This document shows positions 17,532 through 26,660 of a stretch of DNA of 64,000 nt, in pieces; the first letter of the stretch is position 1, and each line of letters begins with the position of its first letter. The stretch is from positions 1 through 64,000 of the forward strand of contig NZ_FOCL01000005.1 of the NCBI RefSeq assembly GCF_900110105.1. The letters are read 5' to 3'. The DNA comes from Mucilaginibacter gossypiicola (GTDB lineage: Bacteria > Bacteroidota > Bacteroidia > Sphingobacteriales > Sphingobacteriaceae). The notes beneath the pieces are model-generated. The model did no database searches and was not told where the DNA came from. It saw only the letters and a program-made list of their open reading frames with translations. A program made the translations under genes and the position numbers.

Positions 17532-18481
17532 TATTTTTTTATGTAGAAATCAATATTGGCAGGGGAAATCCTTACCACTTTACAAAAGGGCGGCATGTGA
17601 ATAAGCTTTACAGGCAGTGCTGTATAATCTTTGTCGCGCCAAAGGTTAAGATCGGCAACGGCTTCAAACAGATCTTCATCGATATCGGCATACCGGCTTA
17701 GTGATGTAGTAAAGGTTACCTTTATTTTTTGCGGAAATACCTTTACGTTGTAGTAGTTGTTGTTATTGATCAGCTTCACAGGAATCTCCAGCGTTTTTTC
17801 GGTAAATTCATCAACCGGGATAATGGCTTGCACCGAGCGTGGGTAAACATTCAGGTTTCCCTCGTTACTGGGCTTTAGGCTAATCCTTGTATTGATGGTT
17901 TCGTTAACATTACTGAATTTAAGCGAATCCGTTTTCCACGATGTAATCTCTTTCAAGCGTTCAATGGGGCCGCTCACAGTTACATAAGCGGGGCGCACTA
18001 TAATGTTACCAGATACAGCAAACTGTTTCTGATAACTAACGCCCATCGTAAGCTGAACAGGAACCTTTTTGATAAGGCGGTTGCTGAAATCAAAATAAAG
18101 CGTATCCGGATCAATGGACGAAACGCGGTTGGCCGGGTCTTTCCCCATATTCATCAGCTTAAGCTGCGTGCTGTCGATAACCACATAATTACGGGTTTCG
18201 AGCGAGCGGAGGTCAACAACCAATGGTTTATTATCACTGTTAAACCGGGAGAACAACATTTGCCATCCGTTGCCCTGTATGGTAGCATCAACAGTATCGG
18301 GTTGCAGCGAATGGAAAGCGCGTTTTTGCGGCGCATTTTTAAAGGTTAAAACCTTTTTTACTTTATATGGAAGAGGATCGGACAGGGTAGTAAAAATCCA
18401 GGCAATAATAGCCAGCGACAAACAGGTAAAAAATACCGAAAGCCGCCTGCGTTCTGTTGCCGATAATTTTACTATTGCCAT
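17531..18481 (-). CDS. YbbR-like domain protein
   Basis: A 316-residue protein with one N-terminal membrane helix (about residues 13-32) and an extracytoplasmic part made of YbbR-type beta repeats. YbbR proteins are often encoded with cyclic-di-AMP cyclases in Firmicutes; in Bacteroidota the neighbourhood is nusB-yajC-coaE, as seen here. The exact role is unknown. Its stop overlaps the coaE start by one base. A word-repeat hairpin region separates it from yajC. Confidence 0.85.
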   Translation of the reverse strand: MAIVKLSATERRRLSVFFTCLSLAIIAWIFTTLSDPLPYKVKKVLTFKNAPQKRAFHSLQPDTVDATIQGNGWQMLFSRFNSDNKPLVVDLRSLETRNYVVIDSTQLKLMNMGKDPANRVSSIDPDTLYFDFSNRLIKKVPVQLTMGVSYQKQFAVSGNIIVRPAYVTVSGPIERLKEITSWKTDSLKFSNVNETINTRISLKPSNEGNLNVYPRSVQAIIPVDEFTEKTLEIPVKLINNNNYYNVKVFPQKIKVTFTTSLSRYADIDEDLFEAVADLNLWRDKDYTALPVKLIHMPPFCKVVRISPANIDFYIKK

Positions 18482-18483
18482 AT

Positions 18484-18660
18484 TTAAGGTTAAAGACTGT
18501 TTTAAGGTTAAAGGCGAAAGGTTAAAGGTGAAAGGTCAAACACCATTTGTGTATTCCTTTACCTTTAACCTTTCATCCTTTCTTATTTTATGTGAGGTTA
18601 TCTGATTTTAGCAAAAGGCAGTTTCTACCTTTCGCCTTTAACCTTTAACCTTTCGCCTTA
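18484..18660. repeat. short-word inverted arms between yajC and ybbR
   Basis: AAGGTTAAAGGCGAAAGGT at 18504-18522 is a perfect 19-bp complement of 18627-18645. Both arms are extended by further copies of the word CCTTTAACCTTTCGC, and a third arm lies at 18557-18582. The word is shared with 15151-15307. Because it lies inside a co-directional gene cluster it would be transcribed and could fold in the mRNA. Confidence 0.75.
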
Positions 18661-18667
18661 AAATAAA

Positions 18668-19009
18668 TTAAGCTTTCTTCTCAACTACCGGGGTAGCCGG
18701 GGTATTCAATGCTTTTGAGGCGTCAAGCGATATGGCCGATTTGTCAAAACGAATCTTTCCGTTCTCAACTTCAACCAAAAAGGTGGTATCGTTTAAATCA
18801 ACGATGCGGCCGTGGATACCGGCTGTGGTTATAACCCTGTCACCTTTTTTCAACTCTTCAACGTATTTTTTTTGATCTTTTTGCTTTTTAACCTGCGGAC
18901 GGATCATAAAGAAATAAAACACCACGATAATCAGTACCATTGGTACTAATGAACCGTAGCTGCCTAAGCCGCCGCCTGCTGAGGCTTGTAATAAAATAGT
19001 AGCTATCAT
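18668..19009 (-). CDS. yajC: preprotein translocase subunit YajC
   Basis: A 113-residue accessory subunit of the Sec translocon (with SecDF) in the cytoplasmic membrane. One membrane helix (about residues 16-36) ends with the hallmark FFMIRPQVKKQKDQKKY. The conserved LKKGDRVITTAGIHGRIVDLND follows. The length is normal with a short Ala/Pro-rich tail. It sits between the DUF1573 gene (16 bp upstream) and ybbR. Confidence 0.95.
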   Translation of the reverse strand: MIATILLQASAGGGLGSYGSLVPMVLIIVVFYFFMIRPQVKKQKDQKKYVEELKKGDRVITTAGIHGRIVDLNDTTFLVEVENGKIRFDKSAISLDASKALNTPATPVVEKKA

Positions 19010-19025
19010 TTGTTTAAATTAATTG

Positions 19026-19457
19026 TTATTTTTTTAAAACCTCGCCAATTAAATGCACCATAGTTTCGGCAGGCTGAGTGTTTGCTGTAACGGTTATTTG
19101 TTTATCCTGTAAACCGCTTTTACCGGCACTGTTAAAAGTAACGCTGATTACACCGCTTTCGCCCGGTTTAACCGGTGCTTTTGGCCAGGTAGGAGTGGTA
19201 CAACCGCAGGTAGCACGGGCATTGGTAATAATCAATGGCGATTTACCGGTGTTGGTAAACTTAAAATCATATGATACCTTATCGCCTTCTTTAATCTTGC
19301 CGAAATCGTGACTTTCTTTTTCAAATTTGGCTACCGGTGCATTGGCTGCAGTTGCAGCACTATCGGCGGTAGTTGTTGATGCATTACCGGCTGTGCTGCT
19401 GTTGCAGGCTGATAATAACATGCCTGCTGCTACTAAGCTTAAAAATAGTTTTTTCAT
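19026..19457 (-). CDS. DUF1573 domain lipoprotein
   Basis: A 143-residue protein with a lipoprotein signal peptide (lipobox LSAC, Cys18). A Ser/Thr/Ala-rich linker leads to a DUF1573 domain (about residues 45-140), recognisable by HDFGKIKEGDKVSYDFKFTNTG and by the ATCGCTTP core. DUF1573 domains are immunoglobulin-like and typical of Bacteroidota envelope proteins; the function is not established. It stands between nusB and yajC with gaps of 13 and 16 bp. Confidence 0.9.
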   Translation of the reverse strand: MKKLFLSLVAAGMLLSACNSSTAGNASTTTADSAATAANAPVAKFEKESHDFGKIKEGDKVSYDFKFTNTGKSPLIITNARATCGCTTPTWPKAPVKPGESGVISVTFNSAGKSGLQDKQITVTANTQPAETMVHLIGEVLKK

Positions 19458-19470
19458 TTTTTAATAAATA

Positions 19471-20418
19471 TTATTCTATTAAGCCGCGGCCTATCTTTTT
19501 GATCTTGTTTTCAGCCTTAAGCTCTATTAAAATCTTGTCCAAGATACCGTTTATAAATGAATTACTCTTAGGCGTACTAAACTCTTTTGATATTTCAAGA
19601 TACTCGTTTATTGTAACCTTAACCGGGATAGAATTAAAGTTAATAAACTCGGTTATAGCCATTTTCATTAGCAGCGTATCCATCATGGCAATACGCTCCG
19701 GCTCCCAGTTTTGGGTTTTGGCAGCTATAAGCTCATGGTAGGCACCATCATACCTGATGCTTTGCTGAAACAGGTTTACTACAAACTCACGGTCTTCAAC
19801 CCAGTTACCGGTAATTTCGGCAAGCTGGTTGAGCTTGTAATCATCATGCGAAAAGTTTTTGAACGTTTTGGCAATAAGCGCCTGCAGCACATCTTTATCA
19901 ACAGGCCAAAAAATAAACCTGTCTTCAAAAACCTGCTCGGCTAATGATGATTTCAGGATAACCTTTTTGAAAATGAATTTGATAATATCCTTGTCTGTTT
20001 GCAGGGTATCGCCTGTTTTAGCAAGATACTCGGCATACTCAGGCGAGTTTTTAAGGATAATAAAAAGTGATTTTGCAAGTTCGGGCTCAAAGGTCCAGTC
20101 AACTTTGTACTTTTTCCAGGCTGTAATGTATTCCTTATTATCATTCAGGCTCAGGATAAATCTGTTGGTGAGGATCTTAAGGTTTGCATTTAAGTCTTCG
20201 GCGGTGGGCAGGTGTTTGTTGGCGCGTTCCTGTGCGTCATTAGCGGCAAAACTTACCACTTCATTAATTAATGATAGCATCCAGATATACATTTCGTAAA
20301 CCTGGTCTATACTGTTCAGCATATTTTTTTCAAATAGCTTAACGTCTTTGGTATCTGACTGATGATACGCATACAGTGCCTGTAATACCTTTACCCGGAG
20401 GTGCCTTCTGTTTAACAT
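19471..20418 (-). CDS. nusB: transcription antitermination factor NusB (extended form)
   Basis: NusB with NusE (S10) binds boxA RNA in rRNA antitermination. The product is 315 residues, about twice the length of E. coli NusB (139). The NusB fold is the C-terminal ~130 residues (EDREFVVNLFQQSIRY and VTINEYLEISKEFSTPKSNSFINGILDKI). The N-terminal half starts with the RRHLRVKVLQALYAY helix and carries an inserted extension. As I recall, this long form is the rule in Bacteroidota. It follows the dehydrogenase gene by 57 bp. Confidence 0.9.
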   Translation of the reverse strand: MLNRRHLRVKVLQALYAYHQSDTKDVKLFEKNMLNSIDQVYEMYIWMLSLINEVVSFAANDAQERANKHLPTAEDLNANLKILTNRFILSLNDNKEYITAWKKYKVDWTFEPELAKSLFIILKNSPEYAEYLAKTGDTLQTDKDIIKFIFKKVILKSSLAEQVFEDRFIFWPVDKDVLQALIAKTFKNFSHDDYKLNQLAEITGNWVEDREFVVNLFQQSIRYDGAYHELIAAKTQNWEPERIAMMDTLLMKMAITEFINFNSIPVKVTINEYLEISKEFSTPKSNSFINGILDKILIELKAENKIKKIGRGLIE

Positions 20419-20475
20419 TTTTGTAAGAACGATTTGGTTTGCTTATGCAAACGGTTTATATAAAATTTAATTGTT

Positions 20476-21561
20476 TTAATAGGATGATTTTACTTTCCTG
20501 ATATCCTCAATACGTTTTTCGGCAATTTTATTAGCCGCATTTATGGTTGGAATATTTTCGGCTTTTGACAGCTTTAATACATTGCGTGTAGCTTCGTAAA
20601 TGTTTTCGGTTAGCTGTAAGGTACGCTTTTTATTAAAATTCATCAACTCCGAATAGCCGGTGATGATACCGCCTGCGTTGATCACATAATCGGGAGCAAA
20701 AAGCACGCCTTTATCAAGCAGCATTTTACCGTGCACATTTTCATCAAGCAGTTGGTTATTAGCCGAACCTGCTATAATACCGCATTTTAATTTAGCAATG
20801 GTTTGCGTATTCACAGTACCACCCATAGCACAGGGAGCATAAATATCGGCATCAATATCAAAAATATTATTGTTTGATACCGGCTGCGCGCCATACTTCT
20901 TGGAGATCTGGCTTACGCGTTCCTCGTTAATATCGCTGGCGTAAACTTTTACATTTTCGTCCCTTAAAAGCCGCACCAGGTTTTCGCCCACATGACCGAT
21001 ACCCTGTACAATAACCGATTTACCTGTTAAACTGTCACTGCCGTACATTTCCCTTACACAGGCTTTAATACCCATCAAAACGCCCAGCGCAGTTATTGGC
21101 GATGGGTCGCCGCTGCCGCCGATGTTTTCGGGGGCACCTGTAACATGGCTGGTTTCCATTTTAATGTACTCCATATCGCGCGGATTGGTACCTACGTCTT
21201 CGGCAGCAATAAATTCGCCGTTAAGGTTTTTGATGAACCGGCCAAATTTACGCAGTAAAGCTTCGTTCTTATCCTGGCGCGAATCGCCTATGATCACCGA
21301 ATAGCCGCCACCAAGGTTAAGGCCTGCAATGGCTGCCTTGTAGGTCATGCTTTTGGCTAACCTCAATACATCATTTAGTGCATCGCCTTCAGTTTTGTAT
21401 GCCCACATACGCACGCCGCCAAATGCAGGGCCAAGCGTTGTATTGTGGATAGCAATAATAGCTTTGAGATTGGTATCTGGGTCGGTACAAAAAACAACTT
21501 TTTTATGCCCGAAAGCATCAAGCTGGCTAAATATAGATTCCGGTGGATGTTGTTCAGGCAT
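20476..21561 (-). CDS. Glu/Leu/Phe/Val dehydrogenase (leucine dehydrogenase-like)
   Basis: An NAD(P)-dependent oxidative deaminase of 361 residues. The substrate site is seen in GPAFGGVRMW and in MTYKAAIAGLNLGGGYSVI, which holds the catalytic Lys. The Rossmann GIGHVGENLV loop binds the cofactor. Its length and the LAKSMTYKAA context fit leucine dehydrogenase more than glutamate dehydrogenase, so branched-chain amino acid turnover is the likely role (inference). It is the first gene of the minus-strand cluster down to 15821 and carries the best promoter of that strand. Confidence 0.88.
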   Translation of the reverse strand: MPEQHPPESIFSQLDAFGHKKVVFCTDPDTNLKAIIAIHNTTLGPAFGGVRMWAYKTEGDALNDVLRLAKSMTYKAAIAGLNLGGGYSVIIGDSRQDKNEALLRKFGRFIKNLNGEFIAAEDVGTNPRDMEYIKMETSHVTGAPENIGGSGDPSPITALGVLMGIKACVREMYGSDSLTGKSVIVQGIGHVGENLVRLLRDENVKVYASDINEERVSQISKKYGAQPVSNNNIFDIDADIYAPCAMGGTVNTQTIAKLKCGIIAGSANNQLLDENVHGKMLLDKGVLFAPDYVINAGGIITGYSELMNFNKKRTLQLTENIYEATRNVLKLSKAENIPTINAANKIAEKRIEDIRKVKSSY

Positions 21562-21591
21562 TAGTACTGCAAGTAAATGTCTTTAAGCGCA

Positions 21592-21623
21592 CAAAAGTAG
21601 AGGTTTTTTTTAATACTGGCAAA
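21592..21623 (-). promoter_or_regulatory. sigma-A promoter of the dehydrogenase-nusB-yajC-coaE cluster
   Basis: On the minus strand TTTG (21623-21620) and TACTTTTG (21599-21592) are 20 nt apart, a full match to the Bacteroidota consensus. The expected start site near 21585 gives a leader of about 24 nt before the ATG at 21561. Whether transcription runs through all eight genes is inferred from the short gaps. Confidence 0.7.
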
Positions 21624-21818
21624 GATATTAAGCCGCTAACAAGTATGAAATTACTATTAAATAAGTATGGGCAGTTATCGGTCAAATATATTTCAGATAG
21701 CTTAAGTAATATTTAATGTTTTATTTCTGCTTAATGAACAAGTTAACAAGAATGGCCCGCGCTGCCGCAAGGCTGCGCCTTGTGGCTCTCACGCAAGGTC
21801 TAAGCCATGCTCAACAGT

Positions 21819-22157
21819 TTATTTTCCGGGGTCTCGTCCTGCAAAAATGATTTTACCATCTTTGGGTTGTAAAATGGCCATTAGTTCACCGCCGCCATGC
21901 CTGCCATAACCTAAAGAACCTAAAATCATCCAGTTTCCATCATTGGTCAAACTTGCGTTGAAGGGTTCTTCGTCGTAAATTTTTTTTCCGCAGATCGGCA
22001 ACCAAATTGCTTCTGCTATTTTAATAGCTGTTTCTTCGTCAGGTACAAACCCATCTACTTTAATCTTTGGTCTATTTTTATTTTTACAACTTAGATGGAG
22101 ATTTAACAAGCATACTGTAATAAGTATTAGTCCTGATGCTTTTAAACTTTTAACCAT
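21819..22157 (-). CDS. NTF2-fold immunity-like lipoprotein
   Basis: A 112-residue protein with a lipoprotein signal (lipobox LHLSC, Cys24). The mature part (DEETAIKIAEAIWLPICG... SLGYGRHGGGELMAILQPKDGKIIFAGRDPGK) matches the NTF2-fold immunity proteins found with polymorphic toxins in Bacteroidota. No toxin gene is adjacent, so it is an orphan. A role in protecting against a toxin of another strain is inferred from the family only. Confidence 0.7.
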   Translation of the reverse strand: MVKSLKASGLILITVCLLNLHLSCKNKNRPKIKVDGFVPDEETAIKIAEAIWLPICGKKIYDEEPFNASLTNDGNWMILGSLGYGRHGGGELMAILQPKDGKIIFAGRDPGK

Positions 22158-22578
22158 GGTTAAACAGATTTAGTCTGCCTAATTTACGGATACTATCCTC
22201 AAATACTATCTAAAAGGGTGACAATCCTGACATGATCTTGTCAGTGTTCAGTTTTTAAAAAACGGGTGTTCAGCTTTTTATTTTGTGATTTCATAACTAA
22301 TTGATTATTAATGATTATGCGTTCATGTTGGGTTTTAACTTACTTTGGATTATTTGTAATGTATTGATTATCAATAGTGTTTATTTTGGAGAAAATTGCA
22401 AGTGTTCATACTTTTAAAATTGAACACTAACAAGATTATGACAGATGTATTAACGTAACAATCTTACATCCTCCCGACTTTTCCATTCAAACACTCTCCC
22501 CAAATTTTAATACTTTTGATCATTATGTCAGGTCTTTCCGACTTTCGGACATGCCCGACTTCCGGACTATAATAATAA
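22158..22578. other. intergenic region with small inverted repeats and an exporter promoter
   Basis: Contains the hairpin CTGACA/TGTCAG (22229-22246), the pair AGTGTTCA/TGAACACT (22401-22430), and twice the word GTGTTCAG followed by CTTTTTA-like sequence (22248-22278). A promoter-like TACTTTTG lies at 22511-22518. Two quasi-palindromes, CCGACTTTCGGAC (22538-22550) and CCGACTTCCGGAC (22555-22567), sit between that box and the exporter start at 22579. No gene is visible. Confidence 0.55.
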
Positions 22579-24366
22579 ATGAAAGACCTCGCATACCTCA
22601 ATAAATTTTTTTACAAATACCGCTGGCGACTCATTCCGGGTGTGCTGTTTGTAATCATATCCAATGTTTTTGGTGTGCTGCCTGCACAGGTTATTCGCGT
22701 AGCTTTTGATCTGGTTACCGAAAATATTGGTGCCTACCAGCTTTTTTCTGGTTTCGACAGGCAAAGCTTTATTTATGATATTTTCGGTACCAGCTTATTC
22801 CTGTTTGGTACACTGGTGCTTGTACTGGCGTTGCTGCGGGGCTTGTTCCTGTTTTTTATGAGGCAAACCATCATCCTCATGTCGCGCCATATTGAGTATG
22901 ATTTAAAAAACGAGATCTATAACCATTACCAGGAGCTGTCATTGGCTTTTTATCGCCGCCACAACACCGGCGACCTTATGAACCGGGTAACCGAGGATGT
23001 AAGCCGTGTGCGTATGTACCTTGGGCCTGGTATCATGTACTCTATTAATACCGTGGTATTGTTTGTTATGGTGATATACGCCATGCTTACGGTTAATGTA
23101 CAGCTGGCTGTTTTTTCGGTATTGCCGTTGCCAATTTTAGCGGGTGTTATTTATTATGTAAACAATGTGATCAATCACCGCAGTGAAATGATCCAGGAGC
23201 GGCTTTCGGGTTTATCCAGCTTTGTACAGGAAAATTTTTCGGGCATCAGGGTGATCAAATCATACGTGCGGGAAAGCTTTGTACGCGAAAATTTTGCAAA
23301 GGAGAGTGAAGATTACAAAGTACACTCCATGGAACTGGCTAAAGTACAGGCCCTGTTTTTCCCGATCATGTTATTGCTTGTTGGTTTGGCCAATGTGATA
23401 ACCATGTACGTTGGTGGGGTAGAAGTAATAAAAGGCAATATCACTCCCGGCAATATTGCCGAGTTTATTGTGTACCTCAATATGCTTTCGTTCCCGGTTA
23501 TTTCATTGGGCTGGGTAACCTCGCTGGTGCAGCGTGCGGCGGCTTCGCAAAAGCGTATCAATGAGTTTTTACACGAAAAACCGGAGATCATTTCGCCGGT
23601 TGCAGAAAAGCATCATGTTGAGGGGCTGATTAAGTTTGATGATGTATCGTTCATTTATCCCGATACCGGAATCCAGGCTTTGAAAAATGTTTCGTTTACG
23701 GTTGAACCGGGGCAGATGTTGGCTATTATTGGTCGTACAGGTTCGGGTAAATCAACCATTGCCAACCTGGTGATGCGCATGTACGATACTACAGGCGGAG
23801 AAATTACAATTGATAATAAATCGATAAAATCGCTTGGCCTTGAAAACTACCGTTCGCAGATAGGTTTTGTACCTCAGGAGGTTTTCCTGTTTTCGGATAC
23901 CATTGCCAATAATATTGCTTTTAGTGCCGATGTGCTGGATATGCCTGTTGTTGAGCAGGCAGCTAAAGATGCCGCGGTATACAGTAATATTATTGAGCTG
24001 GAAGATGGTTTTTCAACGCTTATCGGCGAACGAGGTGTTACCTTGTCGGGTGGTCAAAAGCAGCGTGTATCTATTGCGCGCGCCATATTTAAGCATCCGC
24101 AGGTATTGATCTTTGATGATTGCCTTTCGGCAGTTGACACCCGTACGGAAGAAGAAATCCTGAACAACCTTGGTCGGGTAATGCAGGATAAAACAAGTAT
24201 CATTATAGCCCATCGGATCTCTACTATAAAAAATGCCGATAAGATCCTGGTAATGGATAACGGCGAAATAGTTGAGCAGGGTAACCACGAATACCTGATG
24301 CAGCTTAAAGGAACCTACTTTGAGCTTTACGAAAAACAACTGCTGGAAGAAGAACAGGGTGCGTAA
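22579..24366 (+). CDS. ABC exporter, fused permease and ATPase
   Basis: A 595-residue half-transporter of the type I exporter (MdlA/MsbA-like) family. Six membrane helices occupy about residues 15-325. The ATPase domain has Walker A GRTGSGKST, Q-loop FVPQEVFLFS, signature LSGGQKQR and switch His in IIIAHRIST. The residue after the Walker B aspartate is Asp (LIFDDCLSAVD) in place of the usual catalytic Glu. That pattern is known in MdlA-like and heterodimeric exporters and could mean low ATPase activity of the site. No partner gene is adjacent. The substrate is unknown. Confidence 0.92.
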   Translation: MKDLAYLNKFFYKYRWRLIPGVLFVIISNVFGVLPAQVIRVAFDLVTENIGAYQLFSGFDRQSFIYDIFGTSLFLFGTLVLVLALLRGLFLFFMRQTIILMSRHIEYDLKNEIYNHYQELSLAFYRRHNTGDLMNRVTEDVSRVRMYLGPGIMYSINTVVLFVMVIYAMLTVNVQLAVFSVLPLPILAGVIYYVNNVINHRSEMIQERLSGLSSFVQENFSGIRVIKSYVRESFVRENFAKESEDYKVHSMELAKVQALFFPIMLLLVGLANVITMYVGGVEVIKGNITPGNIAEFIVYLNMLSFPVISLGWVTSLVQRAAASQKRINEFLHEKPEIISPVAEKHHVEGLIKFDDVSFIYPDTGIQALKNVSFTVEPGQMLAIIGRTGSGKSTIANLVMRMYDTTGGEITIDNKSIKSLGLENYRSQIGFVPQEVFLFSDTIANNIAFSADVLDMPVVEQAAKDAAVYSNIIELEDGFSTLIGERGVTLSGGQKQRVSIARAIFKHPQVLIFDDCLSAVDTRTEEEILNNLGRVMQDKTSIIIAHRISTIKNADKILVMDNGEIVEQGNHEYLMQLKGTYFELYEKQLLEEEQGA

Positions 24367-24439
24367 CGTAACAAATAGGCACAAGTGATCATGCCCGCAA
24401 CCTCCGCACAACACTTGCGCCAGTGGGGGGAGGAGTGAG

Positions 24440-24492
24440 GAGAAATCTTATACGCCCTGCATACTTTGCAGGCATGATGTATAAGATTTCTC
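24440..24492. repeat. large intergenic hairpin
   Basis: GAGAAATCTTATAC (24440-24453) pairs with GTATAAGATTTCTC (24479-24492), and CCTGC/GCAGG forms an inner stem with an ATACTTT loop. The sequence after it includes TCGAAATGACATGG, similar to dispersed repeat ends in this clade. It may be a degraded interspersed element or the exporter terminator. The rest of the 367-bp gap to DUF3276 holds no gene. Confidence 0.65.
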
Positions 24493-24733
24493 TTTCGCCC
24501 CAATACACATTCCTTCCCCTCGCTCTATCGAAATGACATGGTTTTTTAAAAGGTGTTCTGTGAAATGCTCTTCAATAACCATTCTCTTTTTACAACCCTG
24601 TCCTTAAAATGATCATGCACACAAAAAAATGACACTTTTGTTTCAAAAAAATCAATAATAGCGAATAAAATAGTTGCACTTTGAAAATTTATTTATATTT
24701 ATGCCAACCAAAACTAATTACAGGTAAATATAT

Positions 24734-25066
24734 ATGGGAGATTTTGACAATAGAGAGCGTGAAGAGGTTTATTCAAAGAAGGTGAGAGCCGGGAAGCGGA
24801 CCTATTTTTTTGATGTAAAAGCAACCCGTTCAAACGATTATTATGTTACTATTACTGAAAGCAAAAAGCGTTTGGAAGATGGGGTGTTTGTGAAACACAA
24901 GATCTTTTTATATAAAGAAGACTTCGAAAAGTTTGCCGAAGGTTTGAAAGATACCATCGACTACATCAAATCAAACCAGGAAGTAGTTGAAAAACGCTAC
25001 GAGTATAGCGAAAACCCTGAAATTGCAAGGGCATCTGCCGACGAGGATTTTTCGTTCGAAATCTAA
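24734..25066 (+). CDS. DUF3276 (PUR-like nucleic-acid-binding) protein
   Basis: A 110-residue protein of the Bacteroidota-wide DUF3276 family, which adopts a PUR-alpha-like fold and is thought to bind single-stranded DNA or RNA. Hallmarks are EEVYSKKVRAGKRTYFFDVK, NDYYVTITESKKR and KHKIFLYKEDFEKF. The C-terminus is acidic. A rho-independent terminator follows at 25101-25133. Confidence 0.9.
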   Translation: MGDFDNREREEVYSKKVRAGKRTYFFDVKATRSNDYYVTITESKKRLEDGVFVKHKIFLYKEDFEKFAEGLKDTIDYIKSNQEVVEKRYEYSENPEIARASADEDFSFEI

Positions 25067-25100
25067 TACACCAGAGAACAATACTAAACTAAAATAATTA

Positions 25101-25133
25101 AGCCCTGCATCTTATTAAGAGGCAGGGCTTTTT
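25101..25133 (+). terminator. rho-independent terminator after the DUF3276 gene
   Basis: AGCCCTGC (25101-25108) pairs with GCAGGGCT (25122-25129), followed by a run of five T. The loop is 13 nt. It separates the DUF3276 gene from the convergent mgtE. Confidence 0.85.
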
Positions 25134-25156
25134 GCGTATGTTGTATTGAAAGCAGG

Positions 25157-26527
25157 TTATAATAATATCCCCCGCATAAATATCACTGCTATGGTAAAAT
25201 AAATGATCAGGCCGGTTACATCCACAAGGGTAGCTACAAATGGAGCTGATGAAGTAGCGGGGTCGGCACCAAGCTTTTTCAATAGGAGCGGTAGCATCGA
25301 ACCCGATAATGATCCCCATAAAACAATACCAATAAGGGATGCACCTACTGTTAAGCCTACCAGCATCCAGTGCGGGCCGTAAATATTGCTGAACATGCTC
25401 CATGCTGCTATGCGTAAAAAGCCAATTAAACCCAGGCAAATACCAAGCATCAGCCCCGACAGGATTTCCCGGCGCATAACTCTCCACCAATCGGCAACGG
25501 TTACTTCGCCAAGGGCCATCGCCTGGATAATGAGGGTTGACGCCTGCGAACCGCTGTTGCCCCCGCTCGAAATAATTAGCGGAATAAAATACGCCAGCAC
25601 TACTACTTTGGATATTTCATCGCCAAAATAGCCCATGGCGGTGGCAGTAAGCATCTCACCCAAAAATAAAATGATAAGCCAGCCTACACGTTTTTTTACC
25701 AGTTTAAAAAGGTTGATATCCAGATAGGGTTCATCCAATGCTTCGGTACCACCTATTTTCTGAATATCTTCGGTATACTCTTCGTTGGCTATCCAAAGGA
25801 TATCGTCAACGGTTACGATGCCAAGCAGTACGTCGTTATTGTCAACAACCGGCAGGGCAGTCCGGTTATTCATCCTGAAAACGTTGATTGCTTCTTCCTG
25901 CGGATCACTGGCACTAAGAGAAATCAGTCGGCCATCCATTAATTCGCTCACCTTGGTTTCGGGCTTTACCAACAGTATCTCGCGTATCCGGATATCGTCA
26001 AGTAAAACACCGTGCTCATCAATTACATAGATAACATCAATGGTTTCGGAGTTTTTACCATAACGGCGAATATGCGAAAGCACGCGGCTTACATCCCAGG
26101 TGCGTTTTACAGCAATGTAATCCGGAGTCATCAAGCGGCCAACGCTTTCTTCTTCATAGCCTAACAAAACCAGGGCTTCTTTCCGGTTTTCGGGCGAAAG
26201 TTTCTGAATAAGTTTTTGAACAGCATCGCCATGCAGCTCGCTGAAAAGTGCGGTACGGTCATCCGGTGGAAGCTCGTTGATCAGATCTTCAACCTTTTGA
26301 CCCGAAAGTTTTTTGATGATACGTTCCTGTACCGGGAACTCGAGGATGCGGAATACATTGATCGCCCGGTTAAGCGAAAGAATTTCGATGAATTTAGGGC
26401 CGTGTTCAGGAAGTTCGCCAATCAGTTCTTCAACATCCGATATGTTGAGGTTGTTCAAATATTCCTGTAATTGGGTGTCGTCTTGTTTTTCCAGTAACAA
26501 TTCTACTTGCTCAACCATTTCTTCCAT
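25157..26527 (-). CDS. mgtE: magnesium transporter MgtE
   Basis: A 456-residue Mg2+ channel. The cytosolic N domain (residues ~5-130, with LPPDDRTALFSEL) is followed by two CBS domains (~135-255), a plug helix and five membrane helices at the C-terminus. The pore signature GGNSGSQASTL is present. The domains sense cytosolic Mg2+ and gate the pore. I looked for an upstream Mg2+ riboswitch in 26528-26757 and saw none. Confidence 0.94.
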   Translation of the reverse strand: MEEMVEQVELLLEKQDDTQLQEYLNNLNISDVEELIGELPEHGPKFIEILSLNRAINVFRILEFPVQERIIKKLSGQKVEDLINELPPDDRTALFSELHGDAVQKLIQKLSPENRKEALVLLGYEEESVGRLMTPDYIAVKRTWDVSRVLSHIRRYGKNSETIDVIYVIDEHGVLLDDIRIREILLVKPETKVSELMDGRLISLSASDPQEEAINVFRMNNRTALPVVDNNDVLLGIVTVDDILWIANEEYTEDIQKIGGTEALDEPYLDINLFKLVKKRVGWLIILFLGEMLTATAMGYFGDEISKVVVLAYFIPLIISSGGNSGSQASTLIIQAMALGEVTVADWWRVMRREILSGLMLGICLGLIGFLRIAAWSMFSNIYGPHWMLVGLTVGASLIGIVLWGSLSGSMLPLLLKKLGADPATSSAPFVATLVDVTGLIIYFTIAVIFMRGILL

Positions 26528-26630
26528 ATATAGGCCCTCCTTTTTTACATCGGTGTTTTAATATTTTAGCTTCTTTTTTCCGAGCGCAAAAGTCGTTTAT
26601 TTTTTCAAATTATAAGGCAAAATTTTCTGT

Positions 26631-26638
26631 TATCTTTG
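26631..26638 (+). promoter_or_regulatory. -7 box of the ychF promoter
   Basis: TATCTTTG matches the Bacteroidota -7 consensus exactly. No clear TTTG lies 17-23 nt upstream; only a TTTC at 26603-26606. Transcription would start near 26645 and give a leader of about 110 nt that contains the inverted word repeat at 26661-26745. Confidence 0.5.
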
Positions 26639-26660
26639 CAGCCGAATTTTGAGGTGAGTG

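Noticed and set aside
19859..20299. 146-residue plus-strand open frame
   Set aside because: Antisense to nusB, which has the conserved family pattern.
25098..25490. 130-residue open frame on the mgtE strand
   Set aside because: Overlaps the conserved membrane domain of mgtE in another frame.
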